Position numbers and translations under genes: made by a program. The notes under the pieces are model-generated. The model did not search any database. It saw nothing but the letters and a program-made list of their open reading frames with translations, and was not told the DNA's origin. A stretch of 64,000 bases of DNA, taken from NCBI GenBank assembly GCA_964017235.1, contig OZ024936.1, positions 55,789,028 to 55,853,027 on the forward strand, given 5' to 3'. Within the stretch, counting starts at the first letter, position 1. Each line of letters begins with the position of its first letter. Below, in pieces: positions 47,387 through 55,797 of this stretch. This DNA is from Sabellastarte sp. h YS-2021. Its lineage: Eukaryota > Annelida > Polychaeta > Sabellida > Sabellidae.

Positions 47387-47751
47387 TCGGACTGAATTAT
47401 ATATCAAGGCTGTTATAACTTGCTAGTCTTTCAGACTACTTGTGTTGCCCTAATATATTTAAATTGGAGAATCATTGCCTAGTGGTTGAGTCACTTGTAT
47501 CTTTGGACAAACGGATATTGAACGCTTGGTTGACTGGGTGCCAGTCCAACTGAGGCATTAGTATCCACCTCTTAAAGGTCACAGGACTTGGTGATCTTCT
47601 CATTAACGTGGGTGAAAAGAATGAACTTTGGGCATAACAGCCCAAACCAAAGGTCAAGGTTACTGGTATTGGTGCTAGTAGTATACTAGCTGGGGGCTCG
47701 AAACTTTGGATAGTCCCAAGTAGTAACCCCAAGGTTGGGCCGTTACATTTT

Positions 47752-47769
47752 TGGGGGCTCGTCCGGGAT
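47752..47769 (+). promoter_or_regulatory. Primer-binding site, tRNA-Pro type
   Basis: TGGGGGCTCGTCCGGGAT begins 4 nt after the LTR. This 18-mer is the established tRNA-Pro primer site of gammaretroviruses, recalled from general knowledge; it should pair with the 3' end of tRNA-Pro. Confidence 0.9.
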
Positions 47770-48545
47770 CCTTTTCTTAAGAGGTTTATGTGTAAGTGAA
47801 GGACATTTAATATTGCATAACATTGGTGTGTTGGTGACATGTTGTGTGCTTGATTAATTGTTGTATTCATGTATTGCAGGTCCAGTTGTGTATAATTATA
47901 CAGTTAGGACCATCGTAAATTGTACTTGACTGTTTTTGTGTTTGACCTTGAAAGTTACGGAGTAACTTAGGTCATATTTGTCCTGTCTATAATTGACAAT
48001 CTGCTACGGATTGCGTTTGTGTTTAGTTAATTCTGTTTATTTGTTGTAGGTCCAGTTGTGAATAACTGCATATTTAGGACTGCTGTGAATCTCTTGTGAT
48101 TGTTTCTGTGTGTGTGGCCTTCCAAGTTACGAAGTAACTGTTAGTCATATTTGTGCTGTCCCTGTATGATTGAGAGTCACAAAGTGACAGTATTCCAGTC
48201 ATTGTTAAATCATATATCTGTTTCATGTTTTAGGTTGTGTCCTGTTCATCAATGTTCCAGAAATTGTTACGTTAGTAACATCTGGTGAGCTGAGGCTCTA
48301 CTCAGTGATTGTGCCATCATTATACTGTTGGTTGTTTCATTTCGTCTTGCATCACGTTAGTGACTATTATTTAATTTCATGTGATTTGTCACGCCAGTGA
48401 CCAAAATAGAAATAGTATTCACATTGTGAAACTGTTATATTGTGTTGTGTGTGCTGAACTGTCGGATATTAACAGTTACGAAAGTAACGTTTTTAACATT
48501 GTATACAGTGATTCTGTTGTCTGTCTAGAGAGTGAAACTGACAGT
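47770..48545 (+). promoter_or_regulatory. Gypsy leader with hairpin array and candidate splice sites
   Basis: Contains a GTAAGT donor-like site (47792-47797), acceptor-like TTGCAG (ending 47879) and TTGTAG (ending 48049) each followed by GTCCAGTTGTG within a 170-bp direct duplication, and seven small hairpins with GTTAC/GTAAC or GTCAC/GTGAC stems between 47952 and 48488. It lies where retroelements carry dimerisation and packaging signals. Function is inferred. Confidence 0.6.
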
Positions 48546-49976
48546 ATGACTGAGACAAACTCAATTCATCGTGTAGATGATGAGGTGTCATTCCGGGTAA
48601 ATAACCATGCAGGGATGATTAACAATAGTGCTCATGAATCACCCCATACACTAAATGAGCTGTTACCGAATAATAACAATGTTGGGACAGATAGGCATGA
48701 GGAAGCTTCATTAGAGGCTGGGGATGGACTTGGCAGTATGGAAGGGATATCTAGGGAACTGAAATCTGAGTTGTGTGAATTAGTCAAGAATGTAGTTAGA
48801 GAAGAATTGCAGAGACCAAGATGTCCCCCAGCAGCCCATTCTGATGAGATAAGATCCCCTGTTTTAGATAGTGTTGCAGCAGAAGGCAGGCCAAGAAGTG
48901 CCAGAAGCTCATGGCCGAGATATGGTGAGTATCGTCACCCAAGTGAAGGACGATCGCAGTCCCGGAGGATGCAAGATAGCATCTCTCCAAGAGGTTTGTA
49001 TGAACATGATAGTTTCAGAGGACAGAACAGAGATAATGGTCAGTTTCATGACTGGCAACCAAGACGCCCAAGGTATGAAGGAGGGCCACATTATGCTAGA
49101 GAGGATCTCAGTATAAAGGTAAGATCTTATGACCCAAAAGAAGTTGATTGGTTAACCTACAAAGGACATTTTGAGGCAGTTGCAAATCAAGCTGCTTGGT
49201 CTGCGCGGACCTCTTGCGCTAGGCTGATGAGCGCTTTGCCAGGTAGTTTGACTGGAGTAGTGGCAGGATTACCTGAGCCTATAAGGTATGTAGATTTAGT
49301 AGCAAGGCTAGATGCTATCCATGGAATCTCAAATTCCAGAGAAGATGCCATTCTCAAGCTCGGTAGTTGTCGTAAGGAGGGAGATGAGAACATCCCTCTG
49401 TTTGCTGAGAGAGTTCGACAGCTGGTGGAGAGAGCATACCCGGATTTTTCAAATGTAGGTAAAGAGGAGCAAGCATTGCGTATCTTTTTACAAGGATTGC
49501 CAGCACGTCATGACATGCGCTTACACATGCGCATGAAAAGTTTCAGGAGTCTTCGTGAGGCTTCCGAGTATGGCGCACGATTAGAACAGGTAATTAAGGA
49601 TGAGAAATTTCAGGAGAACAGGAGACCAATCATTTCCAGGAGTGCAGCAGATACACACGGTGAGTATGATGAGGTGTTAGTCAGGCTGTGTAACGACATT
49701 TCACAGGTGAAGACAAATCAGGAGAAATGTTACAACTCTGTAAAATCGTTTCAAGACAAACTGGTTGACAGATCAGATGCAGGAGATGGTAAGAAGCAGG
49801 TAAAAAGCAAGGATGGAAAAGCTGTTGCTACGGGAGGTACTGCAAAGGGTAAGCAAAGGACAAAGGAGAATAGTCCTTGTTTCTTTTGTTCTGAGATGGG
49901 TCATTGGAAGAATGAGTGCCCGCATCGCGCGAAGGTAGGTTCCCCAAAAAGTGACAAAAAGAGTTTAAACTGTTAA
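48546..49976 (+). CDS. gag: Gypsy Gag (capsid and nucleocapsid)
   Basis: I choose the ATG at 48546 (A at -3), giving 476 aa; the longer frame from 48381 starts only at GTG. Residues from about 187 to 355 form a retrotransposon capsid domain (YDPKEVDWLTYKGHFEAVAN, GLPEPIRYVDLVARLDAI, FLQGLPARHDMRLHMRM). A CCHC zinc knuckle, CFFCSEMGHWKNEC, lies near residue 445 and is followed by a basic tail. Gag ends at TAA two codons after the slippery heptamer TTTAAAC (49964-49970), so most ribosomes would stop here and some shift into pol. The N-terminal 150 residues are acidic and low-complexity. There are no stops or frameshifts, consistent with an active element. Confidence 0.93.
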   Translation: MTETNSIHRVDDEVSFRVNNHAGMINNSAHESPHTLNELLPNNNNVGTDRHEEASLEAGDGLGSMEGISRELKSELCELVKNVVREELQRPRCPPAAHSDEIRSPVLDSVAAEGRPRSARSSWPRYGEYRHPSEGRSQSRRMQDSISPRGLYEHDSFRGQNRDNGQFHDWQPRRPRYEGGPHYAREDLSIKVRSYDPKEVDWLTYKGHFEAVANQAAWSARTSCARLMSALPGSLTGVVAGLPEPIRYVDLVARLDAIHGISNSREDAILKLGSCRKEGDENIPLFAERVRQLVERAYPDFSNVGKEEQALRIFLQGLPARHDMRLHMRMKSFRSLREASEYGARLEQVIKDEKFQENRRPIISRSAADTHGEYDEVLVRLCNDISQVKTNQEKCYNSVKSFQDKLVDRSDAGDGKKQVKSKDGKAVATGGTAKGKQRTKENSPCFFCSEMGHWKNECPHRAKVGSPKSDKKSLNC

Positions 49977-50027
49977 GGGACTTCTCTGTGGAGCAAGAGA
50001 GTCTACAGGCCATTAACCAAGCTCCAT
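49964..50027 (+). promoter_or_regulatory. -1 ribosomal frameshift signal: UUUAAAC, 7-nt spacer, H-type pseudoknot
   Basis: The heptamer T TTA AAC is in the correct phase with gag. Stem 1 pairs 49978-49987 with 49996-50004 (9 pairs, one bulged T, one G.U). Stem 2 pairs loop bases 49989-49994 (TGGAGC) with 50021-50026 (GCTCCA). Loop 1 is 1 nt and the last loop is 16 nt. Pol is open in the -1 frame from 49955, which covers the heptamer. Confidence 0.88.
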
Positions 50028-53000
50028 CAAATCAGGAAGAAACAGTTAGGGAAGAGGTGAACGAAAAAGTTTATCTAAGGTTTAGTACCAAGAATAATGG
50101 TAAGTCAGAGTTAAATACTGTCGCTATACCCCAAAGAGGTATATATATTGATGCTGATCTTATGAGTAAGGAGACTTCATTACCAGTGACTACAGTGAGT
50201 ATTTTGATTGATAGTGGCTCCTCAAGATCTTTACTCAGTAGAGAAGTGTATGAGAGGCTCCCAAAGGAGGTAAAGCCTCAACTTAGGGAAACAGTTCATT
50301 GTGTTAAGCTGGCTGATGGCAGTACACAAAATTGTTATGGTACAGTGAGAATACCAGTAGTTATTGTTGGAGACATTACAGTGATTGAATTTGTAGTTGG
50401 TGATTTTTCTGATATGGCTATACTGGGTATGGTAGATCTACAACAGTTAGGGTTTAGATTGGACTTTCAGTCTCTAACCTTGTGGAAGGGAGGTTTAAAT
50501 ATCCCGGTTGTTGACGTGAGGCATAATCCACTATCCAGGAAGGTAATAGTCGGGGAATCTCTAGTATTACCGGCAAGGAAAGAGTGTATCATTAAAGGTC
50601 ATATTATGAACAGGGGTCAACAGGAAAGTGATATATTTAAGGGTACTTTCATGTTGGAAAATGTACAGTCCCTGATGAGGGAACCAGGTCTTGTGGTGGG
50701 TAGGACTGTTCATTGCACAACAGATAATTGGATACCAGTGGTGATGTACAACCCCCAGGATAACCCAGTTGTTGTTACACCAAAGACTGTGATTGGATTA
50801 TTAGTGCCAGTGGAAGTGTCAGTGTCAAACAAGGATACATTAGAATCAAGTACTGAACCGGATATACATTTGCGCAAAACTGAATTGCTGGAGATGGAAA
50901 TTCCAGACTTTCTGAGGGACGTGTACGAGAGAGGTAAAGTGCATCTGGATAACAATCAGTCATTGGAGTTTAAAAGGTGTTTGTACAGTTATAAGGATAT
51001 TTTCTCCCAGAATGATGAGGATATTGGACATACCAGTTTAGTGGAGCACACTATAGACACAGGGGAGGCAGAACCCATTCGTGTTCCACCACGCAGATTG
51101 GGACCCGAACAGAGGAAGGCTGCAGATGAACTGATAAAAGGGTTATTGGATCGCAAGTTGATTGAACCCAGTCAGTCACCTTGGGCTGCCCCTATTGTTA
51201 TGGTGAAAAAGAAGGACGGTTCCTTTAGACTGTGTCTGGATTATAGAGTGACAGTTAACCGAGTGAGCAAGTTAGACGGATATCCAATTCCGCGGATAGA
51301 CTCAAGCTTAGACTGTTTAGCCAATGCCAAATTCTTTTGTTCAACAGACTTAAGCTCCGGTTATTGGCAAATTCCAATGGCTGCCAGGGACAAAGAGAAG
51401 ACTGCTTTTTGCCACCAAAATGGACCGTCGGGAGGCTTGTACCACTGGAATGTACTTCCTTTTGGATTAAACTCGGCCCCAGCGACTTTTCAGAGAATGA
51501 TGGATCACATGCTATCTGATTTAAGGTATAAATCGTTGTTGATTTATCTAGATGATATCTGCTTGTTTGGGGTTACTTTTGAACAGACTTTAGCTAGACT
51601 GTGTGAGTATTTCGACAGATTGCGGTCTGCAAATCTCAAGTTGAAGCCAAGCAAATGCGACTTTTTCCAGAAGGAGATCAAATTCTTGGGTCACCGGGTA
51701 AGTGAAGTAGGCATTAGTACGGACCCCCAGAAGGTTGAGGCAGTCAAAGACTGGCCTACCCCAAAGACAGCTAGGCAAGTAAAAAGCTTCTTGGGGCTCG
51801 CATCATATTACAGACGTTTCATTAACTCATTCTCCACTCTGGCTAAGCCTCTGACAGAATTAACCTCTTGCAAAAGAAAGTTTAAGTGGACGGAAGACTG
51901 CGAAAATTCCTTCCAGAAGCTCAAGGAGTGTTTAATCAGTGCACCAATTTTAGGCTATCCTCAGGGGGAAGGAGAGTTTATTGTGGATACAGACGCTTCT
52001 GATGTTGCGGTCGGTGGGGTATTATCGCAAGTACAACGACAAGAGGACGGTACTGAACTAGAAAAAGTGATAGCTTATGGTAGTCGTACCCTGAGCCCTC
52101 AAGAAGTAAATTATTGCGTCACTAGACGTGAGTTGTTGGCAATTGTTCATCATCTGAAGTTGTGGAAATGCTACTTGTTGGGTAGGCATTTTAGGGTGAG
52201 AACTGACCACAGCTCTCTTAAATATTTACACAGGTTCAAAGAACCAGAGGGTCAATTGGCCAGATGGCTAGATTTTCTACAAACTTTTGACTTTGAGATT
52301 GTCCATAGGGCAGGAGTTGCTCATGGCAATGCGGATGGTTTAAGCCGGACAGAAGTATGTAAAAAGAAGAGTTGTTACTGTAGGGACTTGACTGAATTCT
52401 CATATGATCCACCAGTTGTTATAGAGACTAAAGTAGATAAGGTGGACCGTATGGTTCAAGTGGACTTAGACAATGAAGTAGTAGTTAGGACTACTCAGGT
52501 TGAGTTTGATTGGTCACCATTAGAGATGAGTGAAGCCCAGAAAAATGATGCTGAAATTGGTCCAGTTTATCAGGTGGTAAATGTCAATTCTCAGGTTGAG
52601 TGGAAAAATGTGTCTAACACTAGTGTGGGTACAAAACTTTTACTCATGGAGAGAGATAGACTGGTAGTTCGGGAAGGGTTACTGTATAGGAAGTGGGAAC
52701 ACAACTTGGGTAAAGGTTATTGGTATCAGCTAGTTCTACCCTCTCCATACAGGGAGAAAGCGTTAAGGCTACTACATGATAATGTCACCAGTGGGCATTT
52801 AGGTGTAAGGAAGACATATTTGAAGGTCAGGGCTAGATTTTATTGGCCTTCTATGAGAGAGTTCATTAGAAGATGGGTCGTTACTTGTGATGTTTGTCAA
52901 CAACGTAAGGGGCCCACCAAGAAGCCAAAAGGTAAGATGCAGGAGTATTTGGTAGGTACTCCAAATGAAAGAATTGCCATGGATGTTATGGGGCCATTTT

Positions 53001-53965
53001 CCGTTACGGATAACAATAATAGGTGGCTTTTGGTCATTGGTGATTTGTTTACCAGGTACAGTATGGCAATCCCAACCCCGAATTTGACAGCTCCAACTAT
53101 AGCAGAAGCTGTGGTTGTTAACTGGGTCTCTTTATTTGGAGTCCCCCTGGAGATACATACTGATAGAGCTGCATATTTTGAGGGAAGTGTGTTCCATGAT
53201 ATGTGCAGGTTGTTAGGAACACATAAGACTAGGACTACTGCTTTCAGACCTCAGTCTGATGGTTTTATTGAAAGGTTGAATCAAACCTTAAATAACATGT
53301 TAAATTGTGTCATACAAGATAACCCATTTAGTTGGGATATACTGGTAAAAATGTGTGTGTTAGCGTATAACTCTAGTGCTCAAGAGTCTGTCGGGGAGAG
53401 CCCCGCTATGTTAATGTTTGGACGGGAGCTGAGGCTTCCAATTGATGTTATATCACCGGCGGTAGGTGATACGGGTAAGTATAGAAACTCCAGTGACTAT
53501 GCTCAGCAATTGAAGGTAAGATTGGAACAGGTATTTGAAAGTGCAAGACATTGCATGAAGAAGGCTACTCTGAAACAACAGCGTTGTTATAATAATAGAC
53601 TAAAGCAAAATGTATTTGTACCTGGGTCACTTGTGTATCTGTTCAATGTGGTAAAAGGTAAATCACCAAAAGAAAACTATCTGAAATGGAAAGGACCTTA
53701 TGTGGTCACCAAGAAGTACTCGGAAGCAGTCTATCAAATCAGGCGGAACAGTAAGTCAAAACCTTTAGTTGTTAACCATGATAAACTAAAGCCAGCTCAT
53801 CCAAGAGATGATATAGATACCTCATGGATTAGAAAAATACCAGGTAATGAAAGGCAGTTGTCAGTTGTTGAGGCTGAACTGGATTCTGAAGATGAGCTAC
53901 AAAGCAGGCCGTCAAGAAGTTGTAAAGCCCCGGATCGGCTAGGGGAATGGTATTATGGTAAATAG
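49970..53965 (+). CDS. pol: Gypsy Pol (protease, RT, RNase H, integrase), made as Gag-Pol by -1 frameshift
   Basis: The frame lies at -1 to gag and has no usable ATG near its start; GTG at 49988 is not a start. Numbering from 49988: aspartic protease ILIDSGSSRSLL near residue 73; RT with LPFGLNSAPATFQRMM and the active-site YLDD at about 520; RNase H with DTDASDVAVGGVL and RRELLAIVHHLK; integrase zinc region (H...H then CDVC) from about 927; catalytic Asp in AMDVMG (about 997), Asp in IHTDR (about 1057) and Glu in GFIERLNQTL (about 1092). A GPY/F-like segment (KWKGPYVVTKKY) and a C-terminus RPSRSCKAPDRLGEWYYGK follow; no chromodomain is evident. The predicted Gag-Pol is about 1,806 aa and uninterrupted. 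Confidence 0.95.
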   Translation: MLRDFSVEQESLQAINQAPSNQEETVREEVNEKVYLRFSTKNNGKSELNTVAIPQRGIYIDADLMSKETSLPVTTVSILIDSGSSRSLLSREVYERLPKEVKPQLRETVHCVKLADGSTQNCYGTVRIPVVIVGDITVIEFVVGDFSDMAILGMVDLQQLGFRLDFQSLTLWKGGLNIPVVDVRHNPLSRKVIVGESLVLPARKECIIKGHIMNRGQQESDIFKGTFMLENVQSLMREPGLVVGRTVHCTTDNWIPVVMYNPQDNPVVVTPKTVIGLLVPVEVSVSNKDTLESSTEPDIHLRKTELLEMEIPDFLRDVYERGKVHLDNNQSLEFKRCLYSYKDIFSQNDEDIGHTSLVEHTIDTGEAEPIRVPPRRLGPEQRKAADELIKGLLDRKLIEPSQSPWAAPIVMVKKKDGSFRLCLDYRVTVNRVSKLDGYPIPRIDSSLDCLANAKFFCSTDLSSGYWQIPMAARDKEKTAFCHQNGPSGGLYHWNVLPFGLNSAPATFQRMMDHMLSDLRYKSLLIYLDDICLFGVTFEQTLARLCEYFDRLRSANLKLKPSKCDFFQKEIKFLGHRVSEVGISTDPQKVEAVKDWPTPKTARQVKSFLGLASYYRRFINSFSTLAKPLTELTSCKRKFKWTEDCENSFQKLKECLISAPILGYPQGEGEFIVDTDASDVAVGGVLSQVQRQEDGTELEKVIAYGSRTLSPQEVNYCVTRRELLAIVHHLKLWKCYLLGRHFRVRTDHSSLKYLHRFKEPEGQLARWLDFLQTFDFEIVHRAGVAHGNADGLSRTEVCKKKSCYCRDLTEFSYDPPVVIETKVDKVDRMVQVDLDNEVVVRTTQVEFDWSPLEMSEAQKNDAEIGPVYQVVNVNSQVEWKNVSNTSVGTKLLLMERDRLVVREGLLYRKWEHNLGKGYWYQLVLPSPYREKALRLLHDNVTSGHLGVRKTYLKVRARFYWPSMREFIRRWVVTCDVCQQRKGPTKKPKGKMQEYLVGTPNERIAMDVMGPFSVTDNNNRWLLVIGDLFTRYSMAIPTPNLTAPTIAEAVVVNWVSLFGVPLEIHTDRAAYFEGSVFHDMCRLLGTHKTRTTAFRPQSDGFIERLNQTLNNMLNCVIQDNPFSWDILVKMCVLAYNSSAQESVGESPAMLMFGRELRLPIDVISPAVGDTGKYRNSSDYAQQLKVRLEQVFESARHCMKKATLKQQRCYNNRLKQNVFVPGSLVYLFNVVKGKSPKENYLKWKGPYVVTKKYSEAVYQIRRNSKSKPLVVNHDKLKPAHPRDDIDTSWIRKIPGNERQLSVVEAELDSEDELQSRPSRSCKAPDRLGEWYYGK

Positions 53966-54053
53966 TTACTTTTAGATTTAAATACTGTAGTAAGGTAGGT
54001 GTCAAGGTAAGATAAGGTAAACATATGTGAGTAGAACCTACATAGGGTCCCCA

Positions 54054-54072
54054 TTTTATCTATTTATTTCAG
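54054..54072 (+). promoter_or_regulatory. Candidate splice acceptor for ORF3
   Basis: Pyrimidine-rich run ending TTTATTTCAG, 5 nt before the ORF3 ATG. Candidate donors are GTAAGT at 47792 (leader) and 45948 (LTR R region). Confidence 0.55.
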
Positions 54073-54077
54073 TTGAA

Positions 54078-54584
54078 ATGGCAGTGTGTAAAGTCTGCGG
54101 GAAGTGTGTCTCTCAGGTGTCACGGCATTACGCTAGAATGCACCAACAAAAGTTTTGGGGCTACCGTTGTCCAGACTGCCCAGTGGTATATTCCAAGCTG
54201 GATGCTTCATTTATGAGGAGACATTTGAAGTCACATGGAAAAAGTATTTCCCTTTTATCGTGCAGAGTAGTTGTGCCCGATGGGTATATTGTGTTAAGGG
54301 AATGTCCCATATGCAGGATTAGGACATTTACGGATGAGGCAATGGCCGACCACTTTTTCGAATGCCACCCGCCCAGGATGCATCAGCAGTCCTTGGAGGA
54401 GCTGTTGGAGGCCATCAAAGATGAGGAGATGAGGCCGGTCTACGAAGATATCTCCCCCCCTCCTTCCCCGGCGGCGACAGCCCGCCCTGTGGCATTAGTC
54501 ACCCACAAAGTGGTGAATGGGAACTTATTACCTATTCCCCAGTTCCATGTGCTTGAGGAATCTATTGTGTATGATAATACGTAA
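54078..54584 (+). CDS. Gypsy ORF3: three-finger C2H2 zinc-finger protein in the env position
   Basis: The open frame begins upstream at 54027, but I choose the ATG at 54078 because a good splice acceptor (TTTATCTATTTATTTCAG, ending 54072) lies 5 nt before it; this gives 168 aa. Three fingers are visible: CKVCGKCVSQVSRHYARMH, CPDCPVVY...RRHLKSH, and CPICRIRTFTDEAMADHFFECH (C-X2-C-X12-H-X4-H). A proline-rich acidic region (EDISPPPSPAATARP) and a hydrophobic C-terminal stretch follow. No signal peptide or membrane segment is seen, so it is not an envelope protein. It is probably translated from a spliced subgenomic mRNA. Its role (DNA or RNA binding, targeting, counter-silencing) is unknown. The frame is intact in an otherwise intact element. 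Confidence 0.8.
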   Translation: MAVCKVCGKCVSQVSRHYARMHQQKFWGYRCPDCPVVYSKLDASFMRRHLKSHGKSISLLSCRVVVPDGYIVLRECPICRIRTFTDEAMADHFFECHPPRMHQQSLEELLEAIKDEEMRPVYEDISPPPSPAATARPVALVTHKVVNGNLLPIPQFHVLEESIVYDNT

Positions 54585-55247
54585 ATTATTCCTTAAATAT
54601 CTTTAATATTGTATGGATAACCATAATGGTATGGCAGAAGTAAAATGTGGAAATTTGGATAATAAATGGTTTTAACTGTGCTAACTTAACAAGAAGGTTA
54701 GTTTAACCAATTATGAGCATAGCTAATATTGCACTGTTTAGTTTTGATGATCAGTATGACTCTTTGTAAATTTTCAGGACGTCAAGAATGTAAAAGTCAG
54801 CTGGCAAACATTTTGTTTTTAGTGTCTCCTGTCACGTCTGGATGGTTGGTGGTTGCCTCCTGGAAAATAAAACATGGAAACTATGTTAAATACCTTACAA
54901 TTTCCTTCTATTTTACATCTATAGGTGGAGATTGATTGCTACAGAATTTATAAACTTGGAACGATTACAAATATTATTATTGCTGATTTGGGAAACATGA
55001 GATTTAGAATGTCATTCAATCTGTTACAGGACTGAGTGAGGGGCGTGCAGACAGAGACAAGAGGATGTGTGGTTGTGGGCGTGCAGACAGAGACAAGAGG
55101 ATGTGTGGTTGGTGGGCGCGCAGACTGGAGATCGGTGATGTGAGAGACTGAGTTTTATGGACAATTTATGGTTATTGAATTGTTTCTTGTTGGATTTTGT
55201 ATGGATATTACATTGGGTTCAAACACGACGTTCTGTAGTGAAGTAGT
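54585..55247 (+). other. Gypsy 3' non-coding region with a short duplication
   Basis: No coding signal. At about 55036-55110 a GGGCGTGCAGACAGAGACAA unit is duplicated in tandem (about 37 bp). Confidence 0.6.
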
Positions 55248-55745
55248 ACAGTAGTGCAGTTTTATTTAGTAAATGTCATAATGTGGTTTGACACTACAGT
55301 ACAGTAGTGCAGTTTTATTTAGTAAATGTCATAATGTGGTTTGACACTACAGTACAGTAGTGCAGTTTTATTTAGTAAATGTCATAATGTGGTTTGACAC
55401 TACAGTACAGTAGTGCAGTTTTATTTAGTAAATGTCATAATGTGGTTTGACACTACAGTACAGTAGTGCAGTTTTATTTAGTAAATGTCATAATGTGGTT
55501 TGACACTACAGTACAGTAGTGCAGTTTTATTTAGTAAATGTCATAATGTGGTTTGACACTACAGTACAGTAGTGCAGTTTTATTTAGTAAATGTCATAAT
55601 GTGGTTTGACACTACAGTACAGTAGTGCAGTTTTATTTAGTAATGTCGTAATGTGGTTTGACACTACAGTATAGTAGTGCAGTTTTATTTAGTAATGTCG
55701 TAATGTGGTCTGACACTACAGTACAGTAGTGCAGTTCTATTTAGT
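55248..55745 (+). repeat. 53-bp tandem repeat array (about 9 units) between ORF3 and polypurine tract
   Basis: Unit ACAGTAGTGCAGTTTTATTT and onward, period 53 bp (starts at 55248, 55301, 55354 and so on). The last two units have single-base deletions. Not coding. Confidence 0.95.
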
Positions 55746-55784
55746 GGGAATTTTAAGTGAGCTTTAACCTCATTGCTCCCTTAT

Positions 55785-55797
55785 AAGGAGGGGGAAG
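55785..55797 (+). promoter_or_regulatory. Polypurine tract
   Basis: AAGGAGGGGGAAG immediately precedes the 3' LTR start TGTGAAG; expected plus-strand primer. Confidence 0.9.

Larger units (their letters stand above)
45185..47747 (+). repeat. 5' LTR, 2,563 bp
   Basis: Begins TGTGAAGTACGG and ends GGGCCGTTACA. A TATATAAA box at 45619-45626 and AATAAA at 47381-47386 imply a U3 of roughly 460 bp, an unusually long R of about 1.7 kb, and a U5 of about 350 bp. R contains a GTAAGT donor-like site (45948-45953) and a 36-bp tandem array. ORFs inside (45816-46091, 46837-47157) are not genes. Confidence 0.95.

Noticed and set aside
48381..48545. N-terminal extension of gag from 48381
   Set aside because: It starts at GTG, overlaps the structured leader and hairpins 6 and 7, and lacks a Met until 48546.
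49988..49990. GTG as the start of gypsy pol
   Set aside because: Pol is open upstream to 49955 and overlaps gag in the -1 frame at a canonical slippery site, so it is made by frameshifting.
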